Below, in pieces: positions 31,149-42,605 of a DNA stretch of 64,000 bases. Source of the stretch: Ilex aquifolium (lineage: Eukaryota; Streptophyta; Magnoliopsida; Aquifoliales; Aquifoliaceae); assembly GCA_951799425.1 (NCBI GenBank), contig OX637402.1, forward strand, positions 22,581,844 to 22,645,843, written 5' to 3'. The position numbers were made by a program, and so were the translations under genes. Numbering within the stretch: the stretch's first letter is position 1; every line of letters starts with the position of its first letter. The notes under the pieces are model-generated. The model did not search any database. It was given only the letters and a program-made list of their open reading frames with translations, and was not told the DNA's origin.

Positions 31149-33632
31149 GCCACCTTCTTAGTTGCTGATGAAATAATGAACGTTCCCAGGCCCAACTAGA
31201 TCGTTTATTTTTTCATCCATGCTAGGTGTGGGGAAACCTGTTCAGTGGTAGGATTCCTTTGATATCTTAACTTGTCATTTTTGCCGTCTTTGCCAGGTCT
31301 CATGCAGTGAGTGGTCTAGCAAATTATGTGCTTTCACACACATACACACACATATCTATGTATGTATATTGATTTGAAGCTATGTTCTTTGTTTAAAAGT
31401 GATTTGGGATTTTTGGGTCGTTGGGTGTGTTTTTTAGAGGAGGTTCAATGCACTCGCAATTAGGAGGCTGAAGGAAATACAGTGCTACAGAGGGGTAAGG
31501 CATATTCAAGGATTGCCGTGTAGAGGACAGAGGACAAAGAACAATTGCAGGACATTGAAGGGCAAAAGGGTTGCAATTGCCGGGAAGAAGAAGGCATCTC
31601 GTTGATTTGAAAGGGGTTTGTTTTCTTTTTTGTAGTTGGTTGGTGGAATGTCCATGAACTGTTGTGCAGTGTAAATTCAACTGCTATTATCACATTAAGT
31701 TCTGTTTCTGATATTTGGAGTTGCATATAGTCCCGTCTAAATTACTTTCTGAATTGAGAATATAATGGTGTAAATGCACTTTCCTCATGCTTTCCTAACA
31801 TAAATTTTATAGCTGTGTACCACTTATAGGTGCTTCCTAACTGACTCTTCATGATGTTGTGCTGACTTAGGTACACTCACGTTACCCATTTCTTGCTTTC
31901 AGAATCCTGTTTTTACATCCAACAATCAACAATGATACTTCTTGGACCTAACTCCACTACTACCATTAGATTAGCAGTGGACATCAACTCATGTTCAACA
32001 TCTTCTTTTTTGCATAGTTTTATTAACAAGAAGAAAAGTATTGTACAGCTACCGTGATTCGAATTTATGTGGAAGTAAAGCTGCCTGTTGTGCATCTCAT
32101 CATGATTGTTAATTGTCTCTGTTAGGTCTGTCCAATCATGATTGGAATTGTTTTCCTTCGTCTTCCCTTAGTTGAAGTTATACTTTCTGTCAATACCTTG
32201 GCTCCTAATTTAGTTTTTGTTTTTGTAGTGTGTCCTGAAGTTCTTTAATGCATCCATGTCCTTGTAACAATTGTTGAATAGAATCTCGATGGCTTTACTA
32301 AGTAGTAGCATATCACAAAAACCTTAATAATTTTATCAATAGCTTAACGGTACATTTCTGCCGTCCACAATTGCCCATCCTGGCTAGTTATTAGCACCGA
32401 CATTTAAAACCACCCTGGCAGCCTCGCCCTTATTCTGTGGTAGTGGTTTGAGTTTTCTGATTCTCTTACAATGTTCACTATCTGGTGAATTACTCTAATT
32501 TTCCTGCATCAGACGGCGAACTGGTGAAGATTTGTTGTCATGGAAGGCTATTCCTAATAATTTTATGTTATGATGAGGCCATTCCGCGAGCTTTTGAGGA
32601 GGATAGAGTATCTGATAGTCTTCCTTTTGAGTCATTGATTACTCAAATCTGCAAGGCCAAGGGAGTGGTTACCTTGCCTAAGGATAGGATGCAGAAACTC
32701 AAGAGGCCTCTCAACAAGAGTTCTTTGAGGATAGAAGCCCCTCCAAACTACTAACATAAAGAAGATTATGAAAGCAGAGCCACCTGAACGACAATTCATA
32801 AGATTTTCTTATAGTTGTCGAAGTACTTCACAGGTTTGTTAAATGAAGAGAATGTAAAAATAGAAATCCCCACCCACCCCAAAAACATGTAAGAGCTTGA
32901 GGAGTTCTGGAAAAATAATAATAGGCGTGTCCATGGGTCAGACTGGCCCGTACAGCCCAATACCCAGAACAACCACAGCCCAAGTATTGACGGGTTAGAT
33001 TACTACCAAATTCAAATAATCCAATCTCCTCGTTGTAAACTCATTTAATCGGGTCGATAGGACATGAAGTAAAATCTCTTATGTAAAATCCCAAATCTCA
33101 ATCAATAGACTTTTAATCCAGAATCTCCCTCTCAACAGAAATATTAACTTCGCCGGGGATATAGACATCAGCAGCTATGAACCAAAGTACAAGTCGAAGC
33201 CATCAATGTAGTAATCTTTTCCATGAATAAACACGAAAACAACATAAACCACAGAAGCATTATAGATTTTGATTTCAAAATGGTCTTCCAAAATCATACA
33301 GTGCAATAGCAATTTTAATCCTAAAAGCAACTAGTCCAGAACCCTTGTTTCCACTTCACCCCAGATGCGAACATATACATACACCTCCAGCTCCAACCTA
33401 GGGAGAGAATGGAAACAAGGGTCACAATCCTACATTGTCAAACATCCCACAGACCTTCAATCCTACTCCTAACTCCTGACTACGAATAACTTAAAAGTAA
33501 CAACAGCTAAAACCCCAGTCCCTAATCATCATCTACAGCAGCCAATTTTCCACTACACGCATCGCAAACCCATAAACATGAGAGAGAGAGAGAGAGAGAG
33601 AGAGAGTAGGTGGTTGTGTTGTGTGGTTGTCT
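31149..33632. other. Intergenic plant sequence with little recognisable
   Basis: The first bases after the gap are open to a stop at 31197-31199 (ending VPRPN) and could be the 3' end of an exon whose remainder is in the gap; I cannot name it. A (CA)-type tract lies near 31336-31352. A possible transposon-protein remnant lies at 32485-32754. A (GA) tract of about 27 bp lies at 33580-33606, just beyond the 3' end of the RRM gene. Otherwise no gene is seen. Confidence 0.5.
32485..32754 (+). pseudogene. Possible transposon-protein remnant
   Basis: A short open stretch of 89 codons contains SDSLPFESLITQICKAKGVV and DRMQKLKRPLNKSS. The pattern is reminiscent of plant transposon-associated proteins of unknown function found in retrotransposon-rich DNA, but the match is from memory and weak. 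There is no flanking LTR or partner domain. It could equally be a chance frame. Confidence 0.25.
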
Positions 33633-34869
33633 TCAAGGCCTTGAGAGAAAGGCCCTACACTTGCCAATAGTTCTGGGAAGAGTGGTGGAGTTTGGACCAT
33701 TGCGGGGTGGAGATAGAACCACAGGCAGGTACTCATTCTTGTCACACACAAAGTTTGAATTCTGAAAGTGGCGGACCAGAGCATCCCTTCCCTTGAAAAC
33801 ATTTTCAGACATCCAGCCACAAAAAAGAAAAAAAAAAACAACCAAAATGAATATAAAGGTTTTATCAAACATTTGAAAAACAAACATAAAAAACAAAATT
33901 AAAAAAAAAAAGTGGGAAATTATCAGACTACTGATGATGGAGATTATACCTGGATTCGAGCCCATCTAATTTCACATATTTTTTTAGACTGGTAAACACC
34001 ACCCTTTGAAGTTTCTACAGGCCCCCACTTGTAGTTGTGCAAAAGTTCATGTATTCTTTTGGCAGCAAAAGTAGTAGTAAAATTCACAAAAGCATACCCC
34101 AAATTGTTGTCGTTTCTGCTATAAAATAAATGCAACAAAATAGAGAGACACAATATGTCACTATTAGTTGAGACCCGCTACTAATTTAATGACTAGAACA
34201 CATTAGATTAATTAATAAATAAAATCAGCAAATCATGTCCAAATAGAATTTTGCTTACCTGAAATCAAAAGGTAGGTACAGAAAATCATACTCCAATTTG
34301 TGCTCCTGACAATACTTATCCAGGATTTTGAACAACGTATTCCTCCTGCACATTATCACCCCCAAAAAGGCAAACAAGAAGTTTAAGGGTATGACCACCT
34401 TACCAATTTATACATTTGTTCAGTATCACAAACAAACAGAAAATATCTTAAACTTGATGGATATTCTTGGAAATTTATTCAAGTATTGACTATGTATGGC
34501 AATAAGCAATATATATAAGTGTTATATTTAGGGTGAAATTTCATTGAATATATTTTCTTGTTAATAAATCATCGAGACGAATTTGAGTGAATTTAAGTGA
34601 AACCCACCAAAGGAGTTGAAAAGTAGATTGGGAAACAAGACAAAAGGTAAACAAAGAGGACAACAGACTCAAAATTAACATCTCAAAATTTTAGCATGCA
34701 GAACACTTCTGCTAGAGCTGCAGCAGAATTGTTTGTGCTCAAATCCTTCTCTAATACGCACCGATTATCACAGGTCTAAGACAATAGACATCACACACAC
34801 ACACACACACACACCCACACCTACACAGACACAGATATATATATGTATATATACCTAGGCAGATAGATA

Positions 34870-34942
<73 letters not shown>

Positions 34943-35671
34943 GGGGAACCTGAGCTGGTTTGGAATATTCTTGATCATAACCGTGGTTTTATCATAAACT
35001 GAAAGATCATCGGAAGGAGAAGGGAGGGGAGTACCACCCACAGCAACACCCTCATCAGACTTGATCTTCCTAGGCTTCCACACACCCCTACAAATTTTCC
35101 TACCATACTCGTGCCCGTTTACGATTCTTTCTCTCGCACACCTTGACGCCACAAACCTCTCATCGCTTCTTTCCCTCCCATCATAATAACTCCTCAAACC
35201 CTCTCTGTTCTTCCCCGCCTTTTCAGTACCCATAACCCTCTCTCCGCAACCACCACTGCCTGCAATACCAAAGTCACCTAATTCACTTGGATAAGCCAAA
35301 GGAAGGTGGCAAGGGAGCTGTGGGTTGATATAAATATTATACTGAGAATGACGAATTGGGAATGCAGTGGGTGTATAGATAAACGCCTGTGCTGACTCGG
35401 AAAACTCCGCCCCTGCCGTCATTTGCGGTGAAACCGGTGGTTGGGGTTGTGATGGTGGACATAATTCATGGGGAAGTAGGAAAAGATTTTGGTCTTGTAC
35501 TAAGCTTCTCGAGGGCTGTGGTGGTGGTGGTGGCGGTGGCGGTGGCGGTGGCTGTGAAGACGATGATTGTGGAGATTTTTTACGGAGAAGAGGGGGAGAC
35601 CAAGGTGGTGCATTTGGGTTCAATGGTTTAGGGCTTGGTGGAGAAGCCATTGCCGTAGGCTCACCGCACAT
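33633..35671 (-). CDS. Mei2-like protein with C-terminal RRM only (MCT-type)
   Basis: Four exons on the minus strand join in frame: 34950-35671, 34259-34345, 33950-34115 and 33633-33791, giving 377 residues. The N-terminal two thirds are Pro/Ser-rich with a nine-or-more proline run near residue 43 and no clear domain. From [11 protein letters not shown] at the end of exon 1, through [37 protein letters not shown] and ALVRHF, the sequence follows the Mei2-type C-terminal RNA-recognition domain (Pfam RRM_2). The short length and the absence of other RRMs fit the plant group with this domain only, rather than full Mei2-like or TERMINAL EAR1 proteins. Such proteins are presumed RNA-binding regulators. 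The intron 1 donor is weak (CAG then GTTCCC); introns 2 and 3 have good donors (GTAAGC, GTATAA). The exon 3 acceptor could also be 3 bp earlier. Confidence 0.85.
34791..34940. repeat. Compound microsatellite in intron 1 of the RRM gene
   Basis: A (CA) tract (about 34791-34815) is followed by (TA) tracts and a (GA) tract (about 34903-34939). On the transcribed strand the (CT) run begins within about 10 bp of the intron 1 donor. If the intron is retained, translation enters the repeat as a Ser-Leu run and ends without the RRM. Confidence 0.9.
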
Positions 35672-35792
35672 ACTGTGAAAAAAGAATGAAGAACAAAGGA
35701 CACTTCAGAAAAGGTGTATAGACTAGAGTCAGTCGACACTCTTCTGGGGTATGTTTAAAGAAGACGTGTGTGTCCTCATGTATCTGTACGGA

Positions 35793-35972
35793 GCAATGCT
35801 ATTGGGACATAATTTGAGGACATAATTTAGGGACTTAATGCATTATGACCATTGGATTGTCAGTGGGTCCCAACATTAAATTATAACTGGGTCTCAACAC
35901 TATCAATCTAATGGTCATAATGCATTAAGTCCCCAAATTATGTCCTTCAATTATGTCCCAATAGCATTAGTG
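35793..35972. mobile_element. MITE with long terminal inverted repeats and 11-bp target duplication
   Basis: The two ends are inverted copies over about 65 bp, sharing AATGCTATTGGGACATAATT and CTTAATGCATTATGACCATT. The element is flanked on both sides by ATCTGTACGGA (35782-35792 and 35973-35983). A 9-11 bp duplication and long inverted repeats fit non-autonomous Mutator-like elements. It sits about 120 bp upstream of the RRM gene start codon. Confidence 0.85.
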
Positions 35973-35983
35973 ATCTGTACGGA

Positions 35984-38732
35984 TACACATATAGTCCACA
36001 TAAGCCTCTTAGCCCTAATCCCAAAAGTGGAAAGAAAAGTTTAGAGTGCATCCGTGTTTTGGAGTGATTTACTCAAAACTTCCACTGAAATTTTAGTAAT
36101 TTTTTTGTGAAAAATGTTTAATTGGATAAGGGCTTTAAATAAACACATTTACTTTTAATTTAAATTTTAAAAAAATTCTAGTATTTTCCCCATATTAGTT
36201 TATATTAATTATTCCTTTAAATTCATTTCCCCCCACGCCCCTCTATTCATTAATAGACTTAAAAATTTGAAAAAGAAGTTCAAATAAAAAAATTATTAAA
36301 CCAAGTCAGTACTATATCATTAGATCAATAAATTAAATTATAATAACATTACTCAAAAATTAATTACCACAAAACTTTCATTCCTCCCAAACCAATAACC
36401 AATTTTCCAAGTATTGAATACCACTTTGTCATTCTAACATTTCACCAATCCAATTAAATCAAAATTAAAACAAAACTAAAAATCTATAAGTTTGTCGCAT
36501 TGTAATAAGAGCTTCAAGCATTTAAACTGCATAAACAACCTATATTATAAATTAGCTAGTAAGTTAAATCTTTATCTTCAATACATTTTTCCCCCAAAAA
36601 ATATCATATCACTCAATTCTATCACATGTTCAATTATTTAATATTTAGTTAATTTGTAGTTTAATACAACTTTTATTTCATACGTTATTAATACACCATA
36701 GTGTACAAATGTTGAAAAAAAATTATTGAGTTATTTTGAGAAAATTTTGACGCTATTTTTACAAAAATAATTAATAGAAATTAATTTTAAATGATGTAAA
36801 CAAAGAAATTAATTTTAAATTTAATATAGTGGGATCAATTTTTTTAACGCTAAAATCTTATGTTTCATCGTGTCTTCAGGCACAAGTTATGACTAGTCTC
36901 TCTATATACAAAAATAGAATCGCATACATTTAATATTGTCAAGACACCACAGTGGCAAAACACTCTTATTGTGTCACCTTTATTAATATCTATAATATAA
37001 AATAGGGTAGGTTTTAATAAGGTTATTTAACGGCCTCAAATAAATTAATCTAACAGCCACCAACATTTTTCTCAAAATCATTCACATTGAATTTCTCCTC
37101 TCCTAAATTCATCACTTCTCACTTACGTTATATTGTACCTTTAGACACGAGTTGCCCTAATAACATGATATATTATGATCTATGGTCAAAATAGTATAGG
37201 TCTACAAAGTTTAATAATAATTTACATTAAAAATGAACACTTTACATTAAAAATGAATGTTAGGATCGATCACAAATTATCATAAAAATAATAATTTTGT
37301 CAAAAATAATTGTAATTCAAATTTTAAAAGTCATAATATGACCAAAAAATGTATAGTTGGAGGTACAATACCGAAATCTATCTAATATTACAATTAAAAA
37401 GTTTAATTTTTAATTTATAAAAGTACAACAACAATCAAAATTAATTTAATTTTTATCTATTTTGATTCAATGGAAAAAATTCGTCTTAAATTTTTTTTCC
37501 GTTCAAAACACATCATTTTTATTGTATGACTCCAATGCTAGGTAACCCTGTCGATTCACTTCTATACCTCTCTTTTCTCTCTCTTATCTTTTTTATTTTA
37601 TTTTTGTACGTTTAATTTTAGATTATATGATTATTGATTAAAAAAATAAAAAATATATAATTAATATTCAATTTTTAAGCTTATTGAGTGTCTTCGTAAA
37701 TCAAATTATTAAGGATAACTCCTATTTTAAAGTACGATATAATGTAAAAAAATTTAAAAGAAATAGTAATTGTTATTAATTATTTTTATTTAAAATCGTC
37801 GAATAAATATATTAAAATATATTATATTTTATATTATAGATTATAAATTACTTATTTTTTATATGGAGATCGAAAGTTGAAAGTTTTGCACAGGGGGCCA
37901 TAGACAACCCATAGGCATGCACAAGGGTATGGCTTTCGGGACACACTTTCACACGTTTAGAGAAAAAATCTCTGTAATGATGGCCACTGGAATTTGGAGA
38001 TTTCTAATTATGCCTCTTTCATTTAATGCTCCTTACAGAACAAGACAAAACAAGCATGGTTTGGCGGCGGATGTAAGATGCAGCCTTTGCCCTACAAACT
38101 GGGGATTTGCTACCTTGTCCCAGATGGGTATATCACTAGCAGGTATGGGGTATGTATGTCCTGTCCGGACACATAAATCAAAACAAATGTTGAAACTGAA
38201 AGCCTATCCTATTTTGTAACATTTGTAAGCTTGCCTTGCATGCTTCACCAGAGGCTGTGTATGGATAAGGATATATGTTTCTGTATAAATGTTGCAACTT
38301 AGCAGCAAAATTCGGATGCCAAACGAGAAGTCTAGAGAGATAGAGAGAGCATTAAATGTTGGTACTAGAACGAAATGGACATTGAATGGACATAATTTTG
38401 AGATTAATGATTATATATTATCACATTTTTTAAATTAAATGAACTTCCCTGTGAATTTAATGATTATCATACATTCTTCGATTTATATCCCAAAATAAAT
38501 ACAAGTGGTATTAGTAAGCATTCAGACACCGAAAAAAAATTCAATTTTATATCTTTAAATTAGAAAAAATATTAATTAGTATTGCTTTTAAATTATTTTG
38601 GACCTGATTTAGTTTTTTATTTTTTTTTTATCTTTGGTGGTTGATTGGGAAAAATAATAAATTAAGGGGAAATAATAAAATAAATAACTATATACCTATA
38701 AATTTTTTTTTTTTTTTGTATTATTGTTGAAC
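35984..38732. other. AT-rich intergenic DNA
   Basis: Strongly AT-rich with no gene I can support. A slightly less AT-rich patch at about 37870-38330 contains a 100-codon open frame (37917-38219) that matches nothing I recognise and lacks splice or domain signals, so I do not call it a gene. Confidence 0.5.
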
Positions 38733-39240
38733 CTTTAATAAATGAAGCTGACAACAAACAGAAAAGGAAACCTCAAAGAATCTTCAAAATAACCAATGAG
38801 TCTTTGGTCCAATGGTACTCCTTACCTTATGAAGGTTTTGTCTTCTTGAGGTCAAAGGTTCAAGCCCCCTCCCCCCTCCCCCCAAAAAAATAAATAAATA
38901 AATAAACACAAAAAAAAAAAAAAAAATCTTCAAAGCCGGTGAAGAACAAATATTTGCTCCTTTATCTGTCATTTTTATTTTACATATATACAAACACTGT
39001 GCCACCTTCAGGCAACAGGTTTCACTGCTTAGGCTTCCATTGTTAAATGCAAAACCAAAACAGTCTGAACAAGTAGAAAACTGAGCCTTGTTGCTCCATC
39101 TTTCTCTGAGCTCTACCTTACCTTTTCTGTCATTTAGGCTAAATTCGTATAAGGCAAACCATTCTGAGCATATCCCTTGTGGTTGACCATTACTCTCTTT
39201 TGGCTTAGACCCATTGACATGTCGCTTGTCCCATGTATTA
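38733..39240 (+). repeat. Dispersed duplicated unit, copy D1 (interrupted by a SINE)
   Basis: Segments such as AATGAAGCTGACAACAAACAG at the left and CAACAGGTTTCACTGCTTAG, CTGAACAAG and CTGTCATTT to the right recur in the same order at 45346-46200 (copy D2). Shorter related copies occur at 45097-45345 and 46865-47075. No reading frame is conserved. The SINE at 38789-38924 inserted into this copy. Confidence 0.75.
38779..38934 (+). mobile_element. tRNA-derived SINE with 10-bp target duplication
   Basis: The body (38789-38924) has a box A-like TGGTCCAATGGTA (from about 38806) and a box B-like GGTTCAAGCCC (about 38858), then a C-rich stretch and an A-rich tail. AATCTTCAAA flanks it at 38779-38788 and 38925-38934. 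The paralogous segment near 45400 lacks it, as expected for an insertion. Confidence 0.8.
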
Positions 39241-40787
39241 GTATTACCTAGAATGTGAAACTATGAATTTATTTCACGTAAAAGTCAAATGTTGTGTTGC
39301 TGAAGAGTGAAGACCCAAAACCAGTGCTCCTGCTCAAAAGGAAGAGAAAGATGGAGTCATGGAGAAGGGAAGGGAGGATCATGGATTTATGAGGATAAAT
39401 CTCTCATGAATTCAAAAGTTATCAAAATTCGAACTATCAAGACGTTTGAATGTACAGTGATACTTAAACTTCAATTCGAACTTAAGACAATTGAATTTGA
39501 AGTTGATTTGAGATTGGATCACCAAAAACACAATACAATGGGCAAGAGTTACTAAACTAGAGCGAGTATCAACCAGATAGAAGTTTAAGTGATTAGTACT
39601 TCAAAGTACAAATGGTTACAAACAGTGCTAAAGATGAACCGTGTACCTATGCTATGCGATTATTGGAATTGGAAGGAGTAGAGAAATACAATCCACAACC
39701 AAGTACCTATGCCACCATCCAAACATGAACCGTGGAGTATTGAAGGCAACTAACAGTGATAAGCATGGAGATGATTGTGTCGAGGTCACTGTAATGATGT
39801 GATAACTGGTATCACTCAAACCACTGTGCAGTGTATGATGATGGCCAAGGTGCGGGGACATGATATGAGTTGGTGATTCAGTATATATGTGATTTCCAAT
39901 GCCTCATATATGCCACTAAACCACATATAGAAGAGATGTTGTAATATTTATTTTTTAAACAATAATTTAATTTTTTTAATTATATAATTAAAATAAAAAT
40001 AAAAAATAGAGATATGTGTAAATTAATGTGATTGTTTAAAATTATGTAGTGTATTGATTGAGTTATTTGACATTGAGAATCGTGTAAAAAAATTAATTTT
40101 TTGGGGAAGAAAAATTTTTTTATGATGAATTTTATACTATTAAATCAATTTTGATTGTTGTTATACTTTTATAAATTGAGAATGAAAATTTCTAACTATA
40201 ATATGAGATAATTATTTTATTTTATTTTTGTCAATAGTCATAAATAAATTAGTTGAAAACCATGAAAATAAATTATCTTTCCATATAGAAATTTGGATAC
40301 CATATCCCTTGATCTAATTTGGGTCCATAATAACCAAGAAAAACCTACCGACAAAGTTTGGATCTAAAAATCAATAAAAGAAAACTTCAACCTTAACTAA
40401 CTTAACCCAACCAATATCATTGACACCAGATCTTATGTTCTGACTGCAAAAAAATTTTGCACCTCTCAAGTCTTTAATCTTTTTTAATTAGTAAACATAA
40501 TAAATTAAAATAAAATAATAAAGTAATTAATTTGTACAAAAGTTTTCATTGAAGAAAAAGCAGCTATGATACCAAAAATTATATTATTGTTGGACCCTTC
40601 TTTCTGTAAAGTTGGTGCAAATTGCTCCTGAGGGTAGAGAAGCTGTCATATCAACTTTCTGCTAGAAATATACGTAATGGCTAATGGGTGAAAGCAGTTG
40701 TTTACCAAATGTGCTAACCAAGACATTGGGCCGCTTGGTCTACTATCAGTCAGATTTACCTTATATATTTGGCACGTCTTTCTTTTG
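39241..40787. other. Intergenic DNA, nothing recognised
   Basis: AT-rich spacer without a coding frame, repeat boundary or RNA gene that I can support. The short frames around 39307-39555 and 39652-39861 show no domain or codon pattern. Confidence 0.5.
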
Positions 40788-40796
40788 TTTTTCTTA

Positions 40797-42238
40797 GGGT
40801 TAATTACAAAATGACATCTTGAATTTTGGATCTTATTTCAATCAAGATCTTCTGTTTTAAAATTAAACAATTTGTCCCTTAATGTTTGAATAATTTTTAA
40901 TTAACTCTTTACCATTAGTTGAACACTGTTAAAAATGACTTAAATTAATCAAAAACTCACAACTACCCTTGTCTTAATATTTTGTGTAAAAATAAGGATT
41001 AATTGCACTTGAAGTCCCTAAAGTATAGAGTTTATCTCATTTTGGTCCTCAATGTTTCAATTGCATCATTTTGGTCCCTGAAGTATTGAATATGTTTCAA
41101 TATAGTCCTTCAAGCAGACAACGTCCAATTGCTAATAATTTTTTATCATAAACTTATTACGTGATCCTTAAATATGGACAAAAAAATAATTTGGATAACT
41201 CTTGACCAAATTTTTATTCAAATTTTGGTTAAATAGCTACATAAATTAAGCAGTTTTGATCATAAGTTATCCAAAATTTGGTCAAAAGCTACCATATTAC
41301 ATGTTTTTTTGTCAAGAGCTACTCAAATTTTGTTTAAGACTATCAACATTATTTTTCGTCCATATTTAGGTATCACGTGACAAGTTTATAATAAAAAATC
41401 GTTAGCAATCTGGACGTTGTCTGATTGAGGGACCATATAGAAACATATTCAATACTTCAGGGACCAAAATGATGCAATTGAAACGTTGGGGACTAAAATG
41501 AGACAAACCTTATACTTTGAGGACCTCCAGTGCAATTAACCCTAAAAATAAAAATCAAAAGAAAAAGAAAAAACCCAAATTTAGTGAAAACCCAACTCCG
41601 GTGAAAAACCCAAATCCCCCCCCCCCCACCGAAACTGAAACCCACCCCCACCCTTCCCTCAACTTCCTAATCCCTCCTTCTCCATTGAACCGAAACCCAT
41701 ACCCACCATTCCCTCAACTACCAAATTAACTCCCTAATCCTTCCCCCTCCACTGAAACCGAAACCCTCCTCCTCTACTATGGATCTAGTGGTTTGTGACT
41801 AGGTGGTTGAGTGGTGGCTGTGATGGTTTGTGGTTGGGTGGTGGCTACGGTGGTTTGTGGCTGCGGTGGTTGTTAGCTAATTGGTTGGGTGGTGGCTGCG
41901 ATGGATTGTGGTTGGGTGGTGGCTACTATGGTTTGTGAGCTGGTTGATTGTGGCTGTGGTGGTTGGTAGTTGCGGTGGTGGCTACGGTGATTTGTGGGCT
42001 TGTTGATTGTAGCTGCATTGGTGGCTGTGGTGGTTGGTGGTTGCAATGGTTTGTGGCTGGTGACGTTGGATATTTTGGCTTAATTGGGCAAAGAGAAAGG
42101 AAAGAAAATGTAGATGAATAAAGGCTAAGTCAACTTGTTAATTTTGGAACTTGAAGGGGATACATTGTTCAATTTTAAACTAGAAGCTCTTAATTGAAAT
42201 AAGACCCAAAGTTCAAGGAGGTATTTTGTAATTAACCT
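40797..42238. mobile_element. Outer non-autonomous Mutator-like TIR element
   Basis: The left end (GGGTTAATTACAAAATGACA) and the inverted right end (AGGTTAATTACAAAATACCT) match over about 100 bp with scattered differences. TTTTTCTTA lies on both sides (40788-40796 and 42239-42247), a 9-bp target duplication. The interior holds the nested element at 40996-41542, a C-rich stretch and a G/T-rich TGGTGG-type degenerate tract (about 41780-42060). No transposase frame is seen. Confidence 0.8.
40996..41542. mobile_element. Nested Mutator-like MITE with 9-bp target duplication
   Basis: Long inverted ends begin GGATTAATTGCACTTGAAGT on the left and, inverted, GGTTAATTGCACTGGAGGTC on the right. Further in, both contain TTTCAATTGCATCATTTTGG, and the arms extend to about 180 bp. 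TAAAAATAA flanks it at 40987-40995 and 41543-41551. It lies wholly inside the outer element, so it inserted later. Confidence 0.85.
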
Positions 42239-42247
42239 TTTTTCTTA

Positions 42248-42494
42248 TTATCAAAAGAATTTTCAAAGTAACTCGCATAGGTAAGTTAGTGGCATGGCGT
42301 TAGACTTAGACCAACTGTAAATTCGAACGTGAGGGCCGCTTGTACCGCTTGGTCACTAAAGAGGTTTAGAGAAATTTTATCTCTTGGTGAGAGTAGAGAT
42401 GAGACTTGTATTCTATTTATATAGAACATATTACAATATGTGTGTGACCCATCTAAGTGAATATGTATATTATAACAAAAAATAAGATGAGAAT
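42248..42494. repeat. Possible SINE fragment and copia LTR remnant
   Basis: Around 42270-42350 a tRNA-like pattern (AAGTTAGTGGCATGG, then AATTCGAACGTGAGG about 35 bp later) suggests a SINE piece, without a clear tail or target duplication. The following sequence may belong to the 3' LTR of the minus-strand copia fragment. I cannot place its ends. Confidence 0.3.
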
Positions 42495-42586
42495 TAGATT
42501 AGTTACATCACTTAATCGACAAAAGTGTTTGAATTTGAATTAGATTAGTTACATCACTTAATCGACAAAAGTGTTTGAATTTGAAT
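42495..42586. repeat. Tandem duplication of 46 bp
   Basis: TAGATTAGTTACATCACTTA and the sequence following occur twice in a row, at 42495-42540 and 42541-42586. They lie downstream of the copia RNase H on the minus strand, probably within its LTR. Confidence 0.85.
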
Positions 42587-42605
42587 TAACAGTTAACAGT
42601 ATTAT

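Noticed and set aside
37917..38219. 100-codon frame in a less AT-rich patch
   Set aside because: No recognised motif, no splice partners, no repeat support.
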